The position numbers and the translations under genes were made by a program. Source: Bacteroidota bacterium (GTDB taxonomy: Bacteria; Bacteroidota; Bacteroidia; NS11-12g; UBA955). Taken from it: DNA of 64,000 bases. Numbering within the stretch: the first letter of the stretch is position 1; the number at the start of each line of letters is the position of its first letter. Under the pieces are notes generated by a model. That model was given only the letters and a program-made list of their open reading frames with translations, was not told the DNA's origin and made no database searches. Positions 35,589-42,802 of the stretch are shown one piece after another. The stretch spans positions 386,809-450,808 of the forward strand of contig JAMLHC010000002.1 of assembly GCA_023957335.1 (NCBI GenBank), written 5' to 3'.

Positions 35589-37520
35589 ATGCCATATTCA
35601 CCAACAGGTTTTATGCTCTCCATGTTAGACCTGAGCACAAAAACCAAAAATTTCAGACACCAATATACGCAAAGCGTACACGATGCCTTGTGGGCGTTAA
35701 GCTCCCAATATATGTTAGGGCAGTTTAAAGGCGAAGACGCAGGCAGCGCATTGCTTGCAAGAGTTTATTACGACACACGGAAAATAAACAGGTTTCAGCC
35801 CGCCAACGGAGAAGTAGCCCACTTTGACGGAACAGCTCCTTTGGACGTGCTGATTGAAAGGCAGAAAATAGTGTTTGACCTCGGTATTCAGATTCAGACA
35901 GGCAGGTACTGGAAAAAGATGTTGAAGAAACACGAAATAGAAGGGTACGCAGGCAACTTTGCAGCAGCTTTCCCGATAAGCCTCGCCTTCACCCCCGAAG
36001 AGATTGCAAATACGGACGAAAGCGAGCTGAGGCAGTCCCTGCACGGACGCACAACCAACGGAGGCGACCTGCATGAATACCTCACCGCTGACGGAATAAA
36101 AAAAGCGGAAGACCTGATGGCGGAAATGAACGACAGGCTTTCCGAACCGGAAGAAGAAGATATTATTGACTCCAACGATGAAGAAAAGTTAGACGATGCC
36201 ATAACGGATTTCCTGAACTTTGTTTCCGGGCTGTACAACCACTCAACCAACGAAAGCGCATGGAACAAATCACGGTTGGAATACACTGCAAAATGCTCTT
36301 TCCCCACAGATGTCGGTACGGGCGCACAGCAGGTGCTGGTTGCAGAAGAGTACAACGGAAACGGCACGGAATGGAGCACCTTTGACAGAAGCAGGGAAAG
36401 CAACGACACCCTTACGGAAGATATATCCCATGACATAACCAACAGCGAAGCCGTTAAGTCAGGTTTTTTTGAGGTTCTCCCCAATCCCGTAACCTTCAAG
36501 GGTATGCCCACAGACAGGTGGTGGCAGATTCACGATGCCCGCACTAACCTATTCAAATGGGACAACGACAAAAGCGATGTTACAGGCACAATGATGAAGG
36601 ATTTTGCCCTCACCTTCAATCCCGACTGGCTTCAGATACCTTTCTCTCTTGAAGCAGGGAGTTTTACCGAAGTCAAGCACCTTGTTGTCAAAGACATTTT
36701 CGGTTTTTACCACTATGTTGGCGGAGAGAAAGTAACAATGCCGGCTAACAACTGGGACGTATTTAAACAAAACAAGCAAACACAATTCTACAACACAGAT
36801 ACAAGGTTTTATTACTCTGCAAGAGTGAAGGCTCTTGAAAGCGAGATACTTGAAAAAGTTTCTTTGCAAAGGGACGAAATGGCAAATATGGTGTGGGCGG
36901 TAGAATCCCTCATATACAACGGAATAGGCGGCACAAGAGATGGTGCGGCTGCGGCTCTCAAACTGACTGACTTCCACAGGGAGCACACATACAAAGTTGA
37001 TTTGTTCGGGCACAGTCAGGAAAAATATGACTACTCCGAAGAGGAATCCACTTACGACATACTTCGGTACAAACTCTTGAACTCAACACCCGAAAACTGG
37101 ATACCTTTCATTCCCCACCGAACAGATGAGGAAAATATGCAAATCCGTTTTCAGCGTGCGCGGTTCAGGCGAATCATAAAAGGGAGCGTACCCAATGAAC
37201 CGCTCGCTGATGATTTTGTGCAGCCGAGAACCTCTTTCCTCAGGCATGGTCTGGATTCCGACCCGCACGAACCCTATTTTATCTTTGAGGAAGAGATACC
37301 GAGAGCAGGTGCAATTGTGTTCAGGCAGTTTAAACGTGTGCGCTGGCATGACGGCTCTGTGCATGTATGGCTGAGTAATCAGAAAACAACAGGCAGGGGA
37401 GAAACACTAAGCCACCTGCAATTTGACACACTTGAAAAGAAATACGATGACGAATACAGGGAAAGAATACGCGACCGGTATATGGAGCCGGATTACGCCC
37501 CGATAAATTATTCAGAATAA
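35589..37520 (+). CDS. Uncharacterised 643-aa protein (GEDAGS / EEEIPRAG family)
   Basis: Recognisable conserved blocks are LGQFKGEDAGSALLARV (about residues 40-56), DRWWQIHDA (about 308), LQRDEMANMVWAVE (about 427), PENWIPFIPHR (about 500), EEEIPRAGAIVFRQFKRVRW (about 566) and TTGRGE (about 600). I recall the same blocks, in the same order, in uncharacterised actinobacterial proteins next to homologues of the 1,712-residue protein. No function is known to me. There is no signal peptide. The central ~residues 130-250 are acidic and less ordered. It lies 23 bases after the 1,712-residue gene and 22 bases before the next. Confidence 0.65.
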   Translation: MPYSPTGFMLSMLDLSTKTKNFRHQYTQSVHDALWALSSQYMLGQFKGEDAGSALLARVYYDTRKINRFQPANGEVAHFDGTAPLDVLIERQKIVFDLGIQIQTGRYWKKMLKKHEIEGYAGNFAAAFPISLAFTPEEIANTDESELRQSLHGRTTNGGDLHEYLTADGIKKAEDLMAEMNDRLSEPEEEDIIDSNDEEKLDDAITDFLNFVSGLYNHSTNESAWNKSRLEYTAKCSFPTDVGTGAQQVLVAEEYNGNGTEWSTFDRSRESNDTLTEDISHDITNSEAVKSGFFEVLPNPVTFKGMPTDRWWQIHDARTNLFKWDNDKSDVTGTMMKDFALTFNPDWLQIPFSLEAGSFTEVKHLVVKDIFGFYHYVGGEKVTMPANNWDVFKQNKQTQFYNTDTRFYYSARVKALESEILEKVSLQRDEMANMVWAVESLIYNGIGGTRDGAAAALKLTDFHREHTYKVDLFGHSQEKYDYSEEESTYDILRYKLLNSTPENWIPFIPHRTDEENMQIRFQRARFRRIIKGSVPNEPLADDFVQPRTSFLRHGLDSDPHEPYFIFEEEIPRAGAIVFRQFKRVRWHDGSVHVWLSNQKTTGRGETLSHLQFDTLEKKYDDEYRERIRDRYMEPDYAPINYSE

Positions 37521-37542
37521 AAAAAACTTAATATCTACCAGT

Positions 37543-38361
37543 ATGGCACTAAACTTAAAAACAAGAGCAGGCAAATCAACTCCCCTAACCCATGAGGAGA
37601 TTGACGGTAATTGGGAAAACATTGAAGAACTGTCCAACTCGCTTGAAGCAGATGTAAACGAGCTTAAAGGCTCTTATGGAGCTACGGTTGAAACGCTTCT
37701 TGACCTTGCAGCTGTCGAGCAGGCGGAAATACCCGCTATGCAGCGCAGGTTTGTGAGCGAAGAGCAGGCGGAATACTACTACGACCCAGCCGCAGAAGAA
37801 GGCGACATCGCCCCCGATGACCAGGACAATGAAACGGGCTTCTGGATTAAAAGGGTGCTGAATGAGGAAGAGGTGCTGGAAACGGAAATCAGCAACCTTC
37901 CTTCGGGCAGCGACATACCCGTTGCAAACGGTCAGAACCTGATAACTTCTCTGGCGAATGTTCAATCCCAGATAAATGCCTGCAAAAGCGCACTGGAAGA
38001 CACAAACGACAGCATAGACGAAGTGAAAGCGTCTCACGGTCTGAATGTGGAAGACATTGAAGAACTGGAAGATTTGCCTCAGGCACAGATTCCGCCCTTC
38101 CAGAGAAGATACGTTGTGAGCGAAGATACGGAATACTTCTACGACCCCGCAGCAGAAGAAGGAGATGTTGCCCCTGATGACCAAGACAACGACACAGGCT
38201 TCTGGATTAAAAGAAAGGTAAAGGAAGAAGAGGTATTAGCTTCCGAACTAAGCGATTTGCCCGCAGGGAGCGATACGCCAATCGCCAACGGACAGTCTAT
38301 CCTTGAAGCATTAGCCAACCTGCAAGCGCAGATTGATGAAATTAAACAAAGCATAGAGTAA
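37543..38361 (+). CDS. 272-aa duplicated-repeat protein with phage-tail-like N-terminus
   Basis: The N-terminus LKTRAGKSTPLTHEEIDGNW resembles the start of many phage tail-fibre or tail-associated proteins (pattern LT..E.D.N). Two tandem repeats of 120 residues follow, marked by YYDPAAEEGD and FYDPAAEEGD (Asp 81 and Asp 201), each preceded by QRR[FY]V and followed by DDQDN.TGFWIKR, LP.GSD.P.ANGQ and a predicted coiled coil (LANVQSQINACK, LANLQAQIDEIK). Coiled coils suggest a trimeric or fibrous product. It is the last gene of the operon. No terminator hairpin is obvious in 38362-38424. The tail-fibre link is motif-level only. Confidence 0.6.
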   Translation: MALNLKTRAGKSTPLTHEEIDGNWENIEELSNSLEADVNELKGSYGATVETLLDLAAVEQAEIPAMQRRFVSEEQAEYYYDPAAEEGDIAPDDQDNETGFWIKRVLNEEEVLETEISNLPSGSDIPVANGQNLITSLANVQSQINACKSALEDTNDSIDEVKASHGLNVEDIEELEDLPQAQIPPFQRRYVVSEDTEYFYDPAAEEGDVAPDDQDNDTGFWIKRKVKEEEVLASELSDLPAGSDTPIANGQSILEALANLQAQIDEIKQSIE

Positions 38362-38424
38362 CAGAAACAACGCGACAATAGTAACACACCGTACCCCCTC
38401 ACACTAACAGCCAACCGCGTTTAA

Positions 38425-38736
38425 GACGACAATGCTTTTGTTAATTTCTTGCAACCTACACACAAATTAGTACAGCAACCGTTTAAAATTACGTCTGCGG
38501 ATTTTGATAACTGGATACAAGAACGCGGAATTTATTTTGCAGGAGCACGAGACACCCAATTTGTTTCCTTGTTTGCAATGGCAGACCCGAAAGAACAAGC
38601 GAATGACGGAGCCTTGGTTTACGCCACATACGGAAAAGGCAGTTATATCTGTACCGGCTTGGTATTTTTCCGAGAGTTACCCGCAGGAAACTTGGGGGCA
38701 TATAAGTTCTTCATCAATTTGCTCTACAACCCTTAA
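38425..38736 (+). pseudogene. C-terminal remnant of a PIG-L/LmbE-type deacetylase gene
   Basis: The in-frame stretch from 38425 reads DDNAFVNFLQPTHKLV and continues KITSADFDNWIQERGIYF ... YGKGSYICTGLVFFRELPAG to a stop at 38734-38736. I recognise this as the conserved end of the ~800-residue Bacteroidota PIG-L (LmbE) family deacetylases. The similarity starts directly after a stop codon at 38422-38424, with no start codon or N-terminal catalytic domain. It looks as if the accessory island replaced the rest of the gene, so this marks its right edge. Confidence 0.7.
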
Positions 38737-38773
38737 AAAATCAAAATTGAATTTTTTATAATTATCAAAAGAC

Positions 38774-38781
38774 TATATTTG
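38774..38781 (+). promoter_or_regulatory. -7 box TATATTTG upstream of tRNA-Arg
   Basis: Exact TAnnTTTG match, followed by GCAGCCC. The same TATATTTGCAGCCC string precedes the tRNA-Ser/tRNA-Pro pair at 60827. Confidence 0.55.
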
Positions 38782-38802
38782 CAGCCCTCAAAAAGCCTAT
38801 CC

Positions 38803-38876
38803 GCACCCATAGCTCAACCGGATAGAGCAACTGCCTTCTAAGCAGTAGGTTTCAGGTTCGAGTCCTGATGGGTGCG
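38803..38876 (+). tRNA. tRNA-Arg (anticodon TCT)
   Basis: Acceptor GCACCCA pairs with TGGGTGC, the anticodon stem ACTGC/GCAGT encloses loop CTTCTAA, and the T-arm contains GGTTCGAGTCC. CCA is not encoded. It lies 66 bases after the deacetylase remnant at the island edge. Confidence 0.95.
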
Positions 38877-38887
38877 CCCTACAAGAC

Positions 38888-38914
38888 AAGTCGTCAGAAA
38901 TGGCGACTTTTTTT
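38888..38914 (+). terminator. Terminator after tRNA-Arg
   Basis: Stem AAGTCG/CGACTT followed by a run of T. The remainder of the 309-base gap to 39185 holds only the promoter box at 39090. Confidence 0.6.
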
Positions 38915-39089
38915 GTTTAGGTAATCAACATTGAAACCGGCAAGTAAAATACTTTTCAATTTATATAAAAAGTATGTTGTAAAAAATTTATCCGGCAGCC
39001 TTGTTATGTGTACATGCGATTAATAACGTATTTTTTAGTCCATTCAACTTATATACAAAAGCCGAAGTTTTCGTTAATAGTATTTTGTA

Positions 39090-39097
39090 TAACTTTG
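39090..39097 (+). promoter_or_regulatory. -7 box TAACTTTG
   Basis: Exact TAnnTTTG match about 90 bases before the ATG at 39186. No clear -33 TTTG. Confidence 0.45.
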
Positions 39098-39185
39098 TAC
39101 CATTGTGCGGTTGACCATGCATTCCATGTTTAAGCACGGCACCAATCAAATCTAATAAATAACTAAACATAATTAAATAACACAC

Positions 39186-39629
39186 ATGAAAAAGATTCTT
39201 TCTACATTACTCATTGCAGTTTCAGCATTGTCTTTCACTTTGATAAGCTGTGATAAAGAGACGCCTTTGACCCAAGAACAAATCCCTTCTGAAATTAAGA
39301 CTTATGTAACAACTCACTTTCCTAAGCATACTATCCTTCAATGTATGAAAGATAAAGATAACTTTGAATTGACTTATGACCTAATTTTGTCCGATGCTAT
39401 TTCACTTGAGTTTAACCGAAAAAAGGAAATAATCGGAATTGACGGCAAAACCGAGCTACCTTCAAGTGTAATTCCCACTAAAATTTATGATTATGTGAAA
39501 GCAAACTACGAGAACAATCACATTACAGATTGGGAAATAACAGACAAAAAAAATCAGCAAGTTGAACTTGACAACGGAATTGAACTACTGTTTGACAAAT
39601 CAGATAATTTTCTAAGAATAGACAATTAA
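39186..39629 (+). CDS. PepSY-like small lipoprotein
   Basis: The protein has 147 residues. The signal peptide ends in LISC (Cys 22), a lipobox. The mature part has two similar halves (IPSEIKTYVTTHFPKHTI... and IPTKIYDYVKANYENNHI...), each with a helix followed by strands. This is the layout of the PepSY-like / DUF2874 family of Bacteroidota periplasmic proteins, which were named after a beta-lactamase-inhibitor-like fold. Role unknown. It stands alone between its own promoter and a bidirectional terminator. Confidence 0.7.
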   Translation: MKKILSTLLIAVSALSFTLISCDKETPLTQEQIPSEIKTYVTTHFPKHTILQCMKDKDNFELTYDLILSDAISLEFNRKKEIIGIDGKTELPSSVIPTKIYDYVKANYENNHITDWEITDKKNQQVELDNGIELLFDKSDNFLRIDN

Positions 39630-39728
39630 TTCAATCTTGCACGAGGCTTATTGAAATGCACAATTCAAGTCTTGATATCAATACTATATCCGATAAGAAT
39701 TAAGTACCGTAGTTATCGGGTGTAAAAC

Positions 39729-39763
39729 AAAAAAGGGAGTATTTTGACAATACTCCCTTTTTT
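39729..39763. terminator. Bidirectional terminator
   Basis: Perfect 15-bp arms (39729-39743 and 39749-39763), AAAAAAGGGAGTATT and its complement, with A- and T-rich ends on both strands. It lies between convergent genes (the lipoprotein and the universal stress protein). Confidence 0.85.
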
Positions 39764-39783
39764 ATTTATTAATCTTTAAAATC

Positions 39784-40680
39784 TTAGGAAAAGAATTGTC
39801 CATATCCTAAGGTGTATCCTCCTTCCTTAGGGTTTACACACATAATTGGAACTCGTTCACTTTGATTCACAATTTGTTGAGCATAAGAGCCAATAATAAG
39901 TTCAGAAAAGCCAACCTCTTGTTGAGTCATAATCATAATAAGGTCTGCATCTATTTTATTTGCATACTTCAATGTCGCCTTAGCAAAACTATCAGGGTAT
40001 TTGTCTTCATCAAGACTTTTTACCACATACTTTACATTGTTCTTATCCAAGATTTCTTGAACGCTATTAACAGATGCATATAATTTGGAACGGATAAATT
40101 CATCTTCAACTTCTTCAAATACAATATGAATTGTAGAACTGAATTTCTTCGCAAGATGTATTGCCCATGTTACCTTTTGACGAGTTTCATAAGTAGTATC
40201 AATCGGCAGTACAATTTTTTCATAACCATTACCCACAGGTTTTTCTTTCACTACCACAACAGGTTGTTCGCTAAAACGAATAACACGAGAAGCGTTAGAA
40301 CCGATAATCTGTTCCATGCCTGCTGCACCATTGGACCCCATCACTATACTATCATAGTGACCTTCGTTCGCAATTCTGACAATTGTTTTGTGCACCCTAC
40401 CTTCTTCAACAATCTTGTCGATTTCAATATTTTCTTTGGCTTTGATTTCATTGATAATCTTATCTAATTTACCTTCAATTGCTTCTCTTACAAGTCCTTC
40501 TTTGAGCGGGTTAGAACCAAAAACAGTTTCTAGTAAATTGTCTTCAACAATATGCAATAAAGTAATTTTGTTTTGGTACGTTTTGGCAATTTTAACTGCA
40601 TGCCCTAATGCATTAGCAGCGATTTCTGAAAAATCATAAGGCACCAATATGGTGTTGTTGTTTTCAATAGTGTTTGACAT
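39784..40680 (-). CDS. Universal stress protein, two UspA domains
   Basis: The protein has 298 residues with two Usp domains (about 10-150 and 155-285). The first has the nucleotide-binding pattern GSNGAAGMEQIIGSNASRV (G-x2-G-x9-G-S). The second keeps a shorter MTQQEVGFSELIIGS. Tandem Usp proteins are cytoplasmic and often bind ATP under stress or stationary phase. The gene begins 35 bases after sucD on the same strand and may be co-transcribed with it. Confidence 0.9.
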   Translation of the reverse strand: MSNTIENNNTILVPYDFSEIAANALGHAVKIAKTYQNKITLLHIVEDNLLETVFGSNPLKEGLVREAIEGKLDKIINEIKAKENIEIDKIVEEGRVHKTIVRIANEGHYDSIVMGSNGAAGMEQIIGSNASRVIRFSEQPVVVVKEKPVGNGYEKIVLPIDTTYETRQKVTWAIHLAKKFSSTIHIVFEEVEDEFIRSKLYASVNSVQEILDKNNVKYVVKSLDEDKYPDSFAKATLKYANKIDADLIMIMTQQEVGFSELIIGSYAQQIVNQSERVPIMCVNPKEGGYTLGYGQFFS

Positions 40681-40715
40681 ATCTTTATAGTTTTTATATT
40701 ATAATAAAATAAGTT

Positions 40716-41600
40716 CTAAGCTATTTGTTGGGCTTTAATCACTTCAGACATTTTAGCACCGATTTCGGCAGGAGATTTCACAACATGAATACCACATTCC
40801 GCCATAATTCTCATTTTGGCTTCGGCAGTATCATCCTTTCCTCCCACAATAGCACCTGCATGCCCCATTCTTCTGCCGGGAGGCGCTGTCTGGCCTGCAA
40901 TAAATCCTACCACAGGTTTGGTTCCGTTTTCTTTAATCCAACGAGCGGCATCAGCTTCCATGCTGCCACCAATTTCACCAATCATAACAATACCCACAGT
41001 TTCGGGATCGTTCATGAACAATTTAACAGCTTCCTTAGTTGAAGTTCCTATAATGGGATCTCCTCCAATACCGATGGCGGTGGAAATACCTAAACCGGAT
41101 TTCACAATCTGGTCTGCTGCTTCATAAGTAAGCGTTCCTGACTTTGAAACAATACCTATATTTCCTCTTTTAAACACAAATCCGGGCATGATACCCACTT
41201 TGGCTTCTCCGGGAGTAATGACACCGGGACAGTTAGGTCCAATAAGTGTACAAGCTTTGTCTTTGATATAGGCTGCAACTTGAATCATATCTTTGGTCGG
41301 AATGCCTTCTGTGATACATACGATTACTTGAATACCTGCATCCGCAGCCTCCATCACAGCATCCGCTGCAAAAGGTGGCGGAACAAAAATAATGGAAACA
41401 TTGGCACCTGTAGCTTGAACAGCATCGGCAACAGTATTAAAAATAGGTTTGTTTAAATGTGTTTGACCACCTTTGCCGGGTGTAACCCCTCCGACTACAT
41501 TACTGCCATATTCAATCATTTGAGATGCGTGAAATGTGCCTTCTTTGCCGGTAAAACCCTGAACTATTATACGAGAATTTTTGTTTACTAATACACTCAT
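40716..41600 (-). CDS. sucD: Succinate-CoA ligase, alpha subunit
   Basis: The protein has 294 residues, normal length. The N-terminal CoA-binding domain has [20 protein letters not shown]. The C-terminal ligase domain has [20 protein letters not shown] and the phosphohistidine loop [10 protein letters not shown]. With SucB it converts succinyl-CoA to succinate with formation of ATP or GTP in the TCA cycle. sucB is not in the window. A -7 box lies 35 bases upstream. Confidence 0.97.
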   Translation of the reverse strand: MSVLVNKNSRIIVQGFTGKEGTFHASQMIEYGSNVVGGVTPGKGGQTHLNKPIFNTVADAVQATGANVSIIFVPPPFAADAVMEAADAGIQVIVCITEGIPTKDMIQVAAYIKDKACTLIGPNCPGVITPGEAKVGIMPGFVFKRGNIGIVSKSGTLTYEAADQIVKSGLGISTAIGIGGDPIIGTSTKEAVKLFMNDPETVGIVMIGEIGGSMEADAARWIKENGTKPVVGFIAGQTAPPGRRMGHAGAIVGGKDDTAEAKMRIMAECGIHVVKSPAEIGAKMSEVIKAQQIA

Positions 41601-41634
41601 TTTTTGGTTTTTAATCTCTTATTAAAATGTGTCG

Positions 41635-41642
41635 CAAAGGTA
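41635..41642 (-). promoter_or_regulatory. -7 box TACCTTTG of sucD
   Basis: Exact TAnnTTTG match on the minus strand. It ends 34 bases before the sucD ATG, in the gap between divergent genes. Confidence 0.5.
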
Positions 41643-41666
41643 CAAACTCCACAAGGAAAAAAAAAC

Positions 41667-41674
41667 TAATTTTG
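41667..41674 (+). promoter_or_regulatory. -7 box TAATTTTG of the YbjN-like gene
   Basis: Exact TAnnTTTG match. It ends 7 bases before the ATG at 41682, so the mRNA would be leaderless or nearly so. Confidence 0.5.
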
Positions 41675-41681
41675 AAGCCCG

Positions 41682-42164
41682 ATGAAAAACTTTGATGATT
41701 ACAAAACATTAATCGAGCAGTCTATTAACATTTTGGGAATTGACCCCATGCAAAGCCGTTGCAGCGAATCAGGTCAATGGTTGCTTTATAATGGAGATAC
41801 AGAGATTTATGTAGATTTATGGGAGCAAAAAGAAATGACCGGATGGCAATATTTTCAACCGGATGGATACACACTCAACGTATTTCAGGTATTGGCACCT
41901 ATTTGCTACCTGCCCATCGATCAAACCTTGTTGAAACAACTTTATGAAGAGTTGCTGGAAAACAATCTCAATATGCTTTTCGCATCCTATACTGTCAATA
42001 AAGCTGAGAATATGTTGGCTGTAAAATTCAGAAGAATTTGCAATTCACTCAAGCAGGAAGATGTCATCGAAGCTATCGAGAGCGTTGGTTATTATGCCGA
42101 GACCACTAAGAATATATTAGAAGAACGCTACGGGGTCAAGAGACTTGAAAAGTCTTCCGAATAA
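41682..42164 (+). CDS. YbjN-domain-like protein
   Basis: The protein has 160 residues with no signal peptide. Its alternating strands and helices (GQWLLYNGDTEIYVDLWEQ.. and LNMLFASYTVNKAENMLAVK) fit the YbjN / type III secretion chaperone-like fold common in Bacteroidota. Function is unknown. It is transcribed divergently from sucD. The similarity is from memory of the family pattern. Confidence 0.55.
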   Translation: MKNFDDYKTLIEQSINILGIDPMQSRCSESGQWLLYNGDTEIYVDLWEQKEMTGWQYFQPDGYTLNVFQVLAPICYLPIDQTLLKQLYEELLENNLNMLFASYTVNKAENMLAVKFRRICNSLKQEDVIEAIESVGYYAETTKNILEERYGVKRLEKSSE

Positions 42165-42183
42165 TTTTTGAAAAAAAATATTC

Positions 42184-42228
42184 ACTCAGACAACCTTTTA
42201 AAGGCAATTTACTTCTTTAGGTCTGAGT
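42184..42228. repeat. 8-bp inverted repeat ACTCAGAC / GTCTGAGT
   Basis: Arms 42184-42191 and 42221-42228 are separated by 29 bases, in the 93-base gap upstream of the sigma factor gene. It could be an operator or a chance match. Confidence 0.3.
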
Positions 42229-42257
42229 AGCAATGTGAACCCGAGAAATGACAAAGC

Positions 42258-42791
42258 ATGTTACAAGCGGAAGAAGAAAAAGATTTGGTGTTGAAATGCT
42301 TGCAAGGGGATGCTGCTTCTCAAAAGAAGTTATTTGATATTTACTCGGCAAAGATGTATGCAGTTTGTCTGCGCTACGCCTCGGATTCAGACCTTGCCAA
42401 AGATTTCCTTCAGGAAGGATTCATCAGAGTTTTTCATAAACTCGAACAATTCCGTTTTGAAGGCTCTTTTGAAGGTTGGATGAGAAGAGTGTTCGTTACA
42501 ACAGCACTGGAATTTTGCAGAAAACAAGTCAAATCTGTTGAAGAAACAGGGATTGAAAACTATGAGAATTTAGGATTTAATAATAAAATTCTTGAAAAAC
42601 TCAATCTGCAAGACTTGCTCAAACTCATCAGCAGTTTGCCGACAGGATACAGAACGGTTTTTAACCTATTTGTAATTGAAGGATATTCTCATCAGGAAAT
42701 AGCCCGCGAACTAAAAATCTCTGAGAATACATCCAAAACACAGTTACGCAAAGCTAGACTACTGCTGATGTCCAAAATCAAAAACGGCTAA
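42258..42791 (+). CDS. ECF-type RNA polymerase sigma factor
   Basis: The protein has 177 residues. Region 2 (about residues 20-90) has YSAKMYAVCLRYASD.. and DFLQEGFIRVFHKLEQF. Region 4 (about 115-170) has LPTGYRTVFNLFVIEGYSHQ followed by EIARELKISENTSKTQLRKA, a helix-turn-helix for the -35 element. It directs transcription of a set of genes under control of a membrane regulator. The next gene, 11 bases downstream, encodes a membrane protein with a cytoplasmic-type N-terminus and is the likely anti-sigma partner. Confidence 0.93.
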   Translation: MLQAEEEKDLVLKCLQGDAASQKKLFDIYSAKMYAVCLRYASDSDLAKDFLQEGFIRVFHKLEQFRFEGSFEGWMRRVFVTTALEFCRKQVKSVEETGIENYENLGFNNKILEKLNLQDLLKLISSLPTGYRTVFNLFVIEGYSHQEIARELKISENTSKTQLRKARLLLMSKIKNG

Positions 42792-42802
42792 AAAAGGAAA
42801 CA

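Noticed and set aside
18203-38361. Classification as a contractile injection system or tailocin
   Set aside because: No sheath, tube, baseplate spike, terminator or AAA+ ATPase gene is in the operon; only the 272-residue protein has a tail-like N-terminus.
38803-38876. tRNA-Arg as a proven attachment site of the island
   Set aside because: No duplicate of the tRNA 3' end is seen at the island border within the window, and the island lies 5' of the tRNA. Only proximity supports it.
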